Of a DNA stretch of 64,000 nt, positions 59,293-64,000 are shown piece by piece. This DNA comes from Blastobasis lacticolella (Eukaryota > Arthropoda > Insecta > Lepidoptera > Blastobasidae), in NCBI GenBank assembly GCA_905147135.1, contig LR990049.1, positions 16,509,428-16,573,427 of the forward strand, given 5' to 3'. Numbering within the stretch: position 1 is the first letter of the stretch; each line of letters opens with the position of its first letter. The translations under genes were made by a program, and so were the position numbers. Under the pieces are notes generated by a model. The model saw nothing but the letters and a program-made list of their open reading frames with translations. It made no database searches and was not told where the DNA came from.

Positions 59293-61525
59293 ATGAAGCA
59301 GAAGGACATCAGACCCGCGCCCTCCCTCATCGAGTACAAGAACCTTAGGTTCTTGATCACCGACCGGCCGTCCGACGTCACCATCCAGTCCTACTTACAG
59401 GTAAGTTGGGGCCTCCCAAACACGGCGTCACAAAATTACCCAAACACAAATGCGCCTCCAAATATCAACCAGGGTAAACAAGCGAATTATGCTAATGCTT
59501 GTTCTCAATTAGTGACAATAAATTGTGGGTGAATCGCTTTAAAAAAGTCTGTAAAAACATCCATAATGAAAGTTAATGATTCCGAGTTCGTGTCCCGAAA
59601 TCGTTATTGCCTCGCATTGTGATTTATATTTTACTAATCACAGTCTTATTGCCTCGCTATTCAAATAGCTGAGAACAAAAGTAATAAGCGCCGAATTTTT
59701 CTGTCGGCCGCAATTTGGCTTCGTTTGGGTGCTTCCCACCCACGATTGTTTTTCTTAGTTTCAAGTCCTAAAGGAGGGTATTTTTCGGTACCAATATTGT
59801 AAGCCTCGCCTTGCTGTAATTTTTTATCATACACACTGTCAAGAGGTGATATACCATATGGCTGATGCGCTTATTACACATGCCTAAATTCAGCAACTGA
59901 ATTCAGAAGCAAAAAGCGTGAAAGCAAATCAAAATGGAATGTATTACCTACATAGAATAATGTTCATTTTTGTATCACGGATTTTTTAAAAGCGGAGCGA
60001 CACGTGACATAATATATAAGTGATACAAAAATGGACCTTGTTCTATGAGTTCCATTCCACTTTAATATGCTCTCACGCTTTTTGTTTCTGAATTTAGGCA
60101 TGTGTAATAAGCGCATGAGTCTTATATTAGCAAGCGAAAACAGCCCGATAACTTTAAGGCACGAGTGAAAAGCTATCTTCTCAATGCGCTCCATTGGTGA
60201 CCTCATATTTACTGCCAATCTAACCTTCAGCCAAGAGTAAAGTACCTACTTCGAGGCATCGATGTTTACAAATTAGACTCAGCACTACAAAACATTTCTA
60301 CCCACAATAATAAATCATTAAATGAGCACATAGAGAGCATTAGCGCTAAAATAGGGGGGGGAATTCTTAGAATTTGCTGGACATTTTCCTGTGGCGTAAT
60401 AAATTATTTAGAAGCTAAGCGTGTCGTTTTCATAAACGCGCGCCAATACAATAAACCTAGTGTTTCAAGTCAACATCGCATATAGTAGTTGCTGTATTAT
60501 ATAGGTTGTGATTTTGTTATGTGCATTTTATGATCGAGTTACTAACTGCTTTCCATCAAACGCTGTGAATTACTTCAGAGGGTCGATGCCGAAACAAGAA
60601 ATATTATTAATCGTGATAATGGTTTAAATATTAGTGCTTATGGGTGATTTTACATTTACGAAAGTACTACGGAAACGTGAAAACGCGAAGATATTTTCGT
60701 AATTTTCAAACAAGTGCCTATATTCAAGTCGAGCGCTATTTTAAATTCATCATCACGAAAGCAGTGATGCCATCAGGAAAATACGAAAACACAAAAATAG
60801 TTCGATAATACCGTCGCAACTACGTATTCGCGACGGGACTTTCGTAAATGTATAACAGCTTATCTATAATAGCCTTCGTCAGTTAAACCAAATTCAAATA
60901 ACCTTAAGGATGAGTATTAGGTCCAGCAGTGGGACTGTTCTTCAAGGTTTAAGTTTCGATGTAGAAATTTTACTGTAAATGCGTAACAGACAGGCACATT
61001 TACTTCACCTTAGCACCCATAACATATTACAAGCTTGAAGCTTTAATTTTGTCGCTAGATGGCGCCTTTTTCATCATACATTTATTAATATGTATTTTCA
61101 TTCATTCGTAAATTGTACAACCTGTTTATTTATTTATATTATTTACTAACGGAAAGCCAACAGCAAATAATAAATAATAATAATACTACTTACTACTACT
61201 ATTGCCTACACAACGTCCCTGCCACACCTTAGGACTTGCGCAAGCGCACCATGTGTAGCTTAGTTTAGCGATAAATTGAGTCGAATTATCCGAGAACATT
61301 AGTTTGTAATGTCCGTTTATGCAAAAAAGGTTAAAAATCATCGTTTCTTGGTGGTCAGGAGCTGCGCAAGCACAACGTGTGCACAGTGGTGCGCGTGTGC
61401 GAGCCAAGCTATGACGTCGCCCCGCTGAAGGCCGAGGGCATCGAGGTACGCGACCTGGCTTACGACGACGGCACCTTCCCGCCCGCCAACGTGGTCGACG
61501 ACTGGTTCGAGATTCTGCGCGATAA
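59293..61525 (+). CDS. PRL-1: PRL-type protein tyrosine phosphatase (PTP4A), first two coding exons
   Basis: Exon 59293-59400 encodes 36 residues (MKQKDIRPAPSLIEYKNLRF then LITDRPSDVTIQSYLQ) and ends at a strong donor (CAG|GTAAGT). Exon 61359-61525 follows a TCAG acceptor and encodes ELRKHNVCTVVRVCEPSYDV, EGIEVRDLAYDDGTFPPANV and DDWFEILRDK; the last codon is split by GTGAGT. The phases join. The RPAP.LIEYK, FLITDRPSD, VVRVCEP.Y and DGTFPP motifs are diagnostic of PRL phosphatases. The family are small dual-specificity phosphatases held at membranes by a C-terminal CAAX prenyl group, and they also bind CNNM magnesium transporters. The DDGTFPP loop carries the general-acid Asp. The catalytic C(x)5R loop and the CAAX tail are not in this window. 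Start: ATG in ACCACCATGA; an upstream in-frame ATG at 59251 would add 14 unconserved residues. Confidence 0.92.
59865..60116. mobile_element. Foldback MITE in PRL-1 intron 1, 252 bp
   Basis: The left arm ATGCGCTTATTACACATGCC, then AAAAAGCGTGA and TTCATTTTTGTATCAC, is mirrored on the right by GTGATACAAAAATGGACC, TCACGCTTTTTG and GGCATGTGTAATAAGCGCAT. The arms are about 110 bp and mostly conserved. The target duplication is not resolved. The minus ORF here is a by-product. Confidence 0.72.
60651..60852. mobile_element. TA-flanked MITE in PRL-1 intron 1, 202 bp
   Basis: TACATTTACGAAAGT at the left is exactly mirrored by ACTTTCGTAAATGTA at the right. Inside, ACGAAAA and TTTTCGT blocks repeat. 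TA bounds each end. No coding potential. Confidence 0.65.
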
Positions 61526-61584
61526 GTGAGTAACCTTTTTTTTTGTCTAGGGCGGCACGGGCAGACGATACACACCTGTGCGCC

Positions 61585-61731
61585 TAGCACAAGTTGCTCT
61601 CGCGCGCGATAAGCGAGAAAAAGCGCGACATAGGTATTGCTATCTCTTTCGTCTTAGTATTGAGAGAAAGAGACAAACGCTCTCTCGCGGCGCGAGCTTT
61701 GTCGCGGACACACTTGTGCTAAGGCCACTGG
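61585..61731. mobile_element. TA-flanked MITE in PRL-1 intron 2, 147 bp
   Basis: TAGCACAAGTTGCTCTCGCG is mirrored by a right end whose complement starts TAGCACAAGTGTGTCCGCGA, and inner blocks CTCGCGCGCG / CGCGGCGCGAG pair as well. It starts only 59 bp after the exon 2 donor. TA flanks fit a mariner-type insertion. Confidence 0.65.
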
Positions 61732-64000
61732 TGGAAAGCGATCATCTTCGTCCAGGATATTTGCAACCTAAGGGGAGCGGAGGTGCCGGACTTTGAGACC
61801 TTGGTTACAAGACTTCCTTAGTTATTCACTACACTTTCATCACACATATTATATCGGGTGTAGTACCATAGTTAGTAATGTTTTTACCTCGACGGTTTCA
61901 CGCTGCTAGAGTAGATGGTCCCGCTGAGTGTTGCCACTTTTAACATATCTGTCTACCCCCTTTCGAAATATCGAGCAACCCTTTCGAAATATCTAGGTAA
62001 AAACACACTGTTGTATGTGCGACCGTCTGTCCTTGGTGTGGATGTACCATAGACCAAAAATTCTAACTAACCCCAACCTCTCTCGGTACATACTACAAAT
62101 TGCCAAATATGTGCGATACAACCTAAAATCGTTCACGACTCGCGCTCAATCGCACAACCACGAAATGAGACGCCAAACGAACTGCGCCCTCATATTGCTA
62201 CAAATTGACATAATGTATTTTCTTTTCGAAAATATAACATTTTATGTAATAACAATTAACTGTAGTTAATTATAATACTTTAGCTTATTTAACGTGTAAC
62301 GTGTATACCTACATTTGACGTGTAAATTTTCATTTATGAAAACACGACAACAACGACAGATGTCGTCCAAGGGTGCAATCGGAAGCAGATGCGATGCCTT
62401 TGTGTATTTCCCTGTTGAATAACCCAAACATCTTCAAATAATGAAAGCCAACAGCCATTTACGGGTTACAATTTCTCCGGCTATATTTACAGTAAACACC
62501 CACATATTGTTTGGCAAGTTTATTTTAGGAACAAGGCAAAAATGCTTTCTATAAAAACAATCGTGGAAGTAGAACACAACAAGGGAATTATGTATATAGG
62601 TACAGAGAGTTTTACAATGTCTGTGTGGAATGTGACGCAGACAAACGCTTCGACATAATGTATGCGCCCGTTTACAAGTTACAAAAATAAAATGCATTTC
62701 GGAGAACTGAGGCTGGGCTCGTCGGAATAATTTTATCTTCCAAGTACCTACGTGCTGAATCTATTTGGACGAAACACGATTTTGGTATTTACGTTGAATG
62801 CTTTCAGTTGTTTTATGTTGATGTTCTAAAATCTAGACTAGAGTTAAATAACAATAGAACGCCTCTGGTAGTGACTATACTGCAATTTGATATACCCGTT
62901 TTAACTTTCTCCGCAACTTGTTTTCAAGTAACTATAAGAAAAGGTACTAGGCAGGTAAGGTAGGTAAGGCGCCACGGAAAACGTACTCACTTCGTCTAAC
63001 TAAAACAAATAACGTACCAGTGATATAGACGTTGGGTGGGGCATGGCAACATCCCATTACCTGTTGGCGAAGGCTACAATGATACCCGGCAACGGCCCCT
63101 CACAAAGACACCCCCTGGGAGCCGCCAGTGGCTATAAACGCAAGGTTAATGTAACACCGGCCGTAACTTTTTTTATACCACATTAACGTTTCGCCGGGCG
63201 CTTGATTGCATCTGCGAGTGAGTGAATGGCTGTGTTTATTTATTATGTCAATCTGTGGCCGGAAATGTCTTCTACTTTTTTTTGGTGTCAAAGGAGACTC
63301 GTACAGCCGGCCATGGTAATGGCCCGATGTTGGCGGGCGGGAGGGTGTTATGGAATATTATTTATCTTGTAAATTTGTATAAGCATAGGTATCTTGTAAA
63401 GTTTTGTTCTTCAAATAGGCTTTAAAATTGTGACGCGGTTGCTCTCTGATAATGCGAATTAAGAAATGTGAAAAATATTGAATGGATTTCATTTGTTCAT
63501 TATAATGCCGTACTGTAATACCGGGCGGTACAGATAGTGGAATCAGTTCTAACTTTAAATGACAACTTAATATCAGTTTAACAAAGCTCCGTGTTGTGTG
63601 TGCAAGAACGCTGGTGATCTTTTTTATTACGAGAAAGAAATACGTATAAGAAATTTGCGATATGAAGGGAACGGAACAAACACATGTCATCTGCTCCACT
63701 GTCACTCAGTGTTCTTTTTACGCGACGGGACCTGCGGCCTTAGCCAAGAGGTTGCGTTAATCTACAATCGTTTGTGGTAGAAAAAATGTATGGGATTTGA
63801 CATAAGCTAACGTTATCTGACATAAGCTGTTTGTGATAGAAATTCTTGATCTATAGACAATTCACGTACTTTCGGTGGACAAAGGAGGCGGATTGGCGGA
63901 TGATCCTACACAATCAGAGTCAATGTAGATCAGCATCAGGCAAGCGGAGCTGTCAAAGATGGCTAGACCGGCTGGGCTCTTACCGCCATATTTTCTGTAG
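61732..64000. other. PRL-1 intron, nothing further recognised
   Basis: I looked for the exon carrying the catalytic HC(x)5R loop and did not find it, so the gene continues past the right edge. Small ORFs here lack motifs. A box A-like string TTAGCCAAGAGGTT near 63738 is not backed by a cloverleaf. Confidence 0.5.

Noticed and set aside
63725..63780. tRNA-like string GCGGCCTTAGCCAAGAGGTT
   Set aside because: It resembles a box A, but no box B at the right distance and no acceptor or T stem were found.

Overview
This window looks like nuclear DNA of a moth or butterfly (Lepidoptera). It is AT-rich and gene-poor, the coding segments are short exons with GT-AG introns, and the spaces between them are full of repeats typical of lepidopteran genomes: RTE- and jockey-type LINEs, many 5'-truncated LINE tails, Helitron-like 3' ends that finish in CTAG, and hairpin MITEs with TA or TTA target duplications. 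No bacterial, organellar, CRISPR, rRNA or clear tRNA features were seen. Nearly all short ORFs are chance or transposon-derived.

Three host genes can be supported. (1) On the minus strand at 25400-25454 is the first coding exon of a kinesin-3 motor, best matched to the Khc-73/KIF13 group. No further exon was recognised below it, so 1-25399 is probably its first intron or beyond. (2) Divergent from it, on the plus strand, is a complete six-exon gene for the proteasome regulator PI31 (PSMF1) at 27306-34619. It encodes about 283 residues and has a polyadenylation signal at 34852. Its 4.5-kb last intron holds several LINE pieces and a MITE. (3) On the plus strand at the right end are the first two coding exons (59293-59400 and 61359-61525) of a PRL-type (PTP4A) protein tyrosine phosphatase. 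The exons with the catalytic P-loop lie beyond the window. GC-rich DNA at about 52.0 kb and 58.4-59.3 kb and a spliceable-looking segment at 57406-57575 may be its 5' UTR or promoter region.

Layout: 1-25.4 kb, putative kinesin intron with MITEs, LINE tails, a 129-bp minisatellite and a foldback element; 25.4-27.3 kb, shared 5' interval of the divergent pair; 27.3-34.9 kb, PI31; 35.0-40 kb, a nested transposon cluster (jockey fragments split by a MITE and a 786-bp PIF/Harbinger-like foldback element, then a 5'-truncated RTE LINE with an intact 702-codon reverse-transcriptase ORF, then another MITE); 40-51 kb, mostly unassigned DNA with LINE fragments and MITEs; 51-59 kb, GC-rich candidate promoter DNA and two weak exon candidates; 59.3-64 kb, start of PRL-1 with three MITEs in its introns.

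The three genes do not form a pathway. They are separate housekeeping or trafficking functions: microtubule transport, proteasome regulation and membrane-associated phosphatase signalling. I did not find a new multi-gene system. The most unusual sequence is the density and nesting of palindromic non-autonomous elements, several with boundaries readable to the base.
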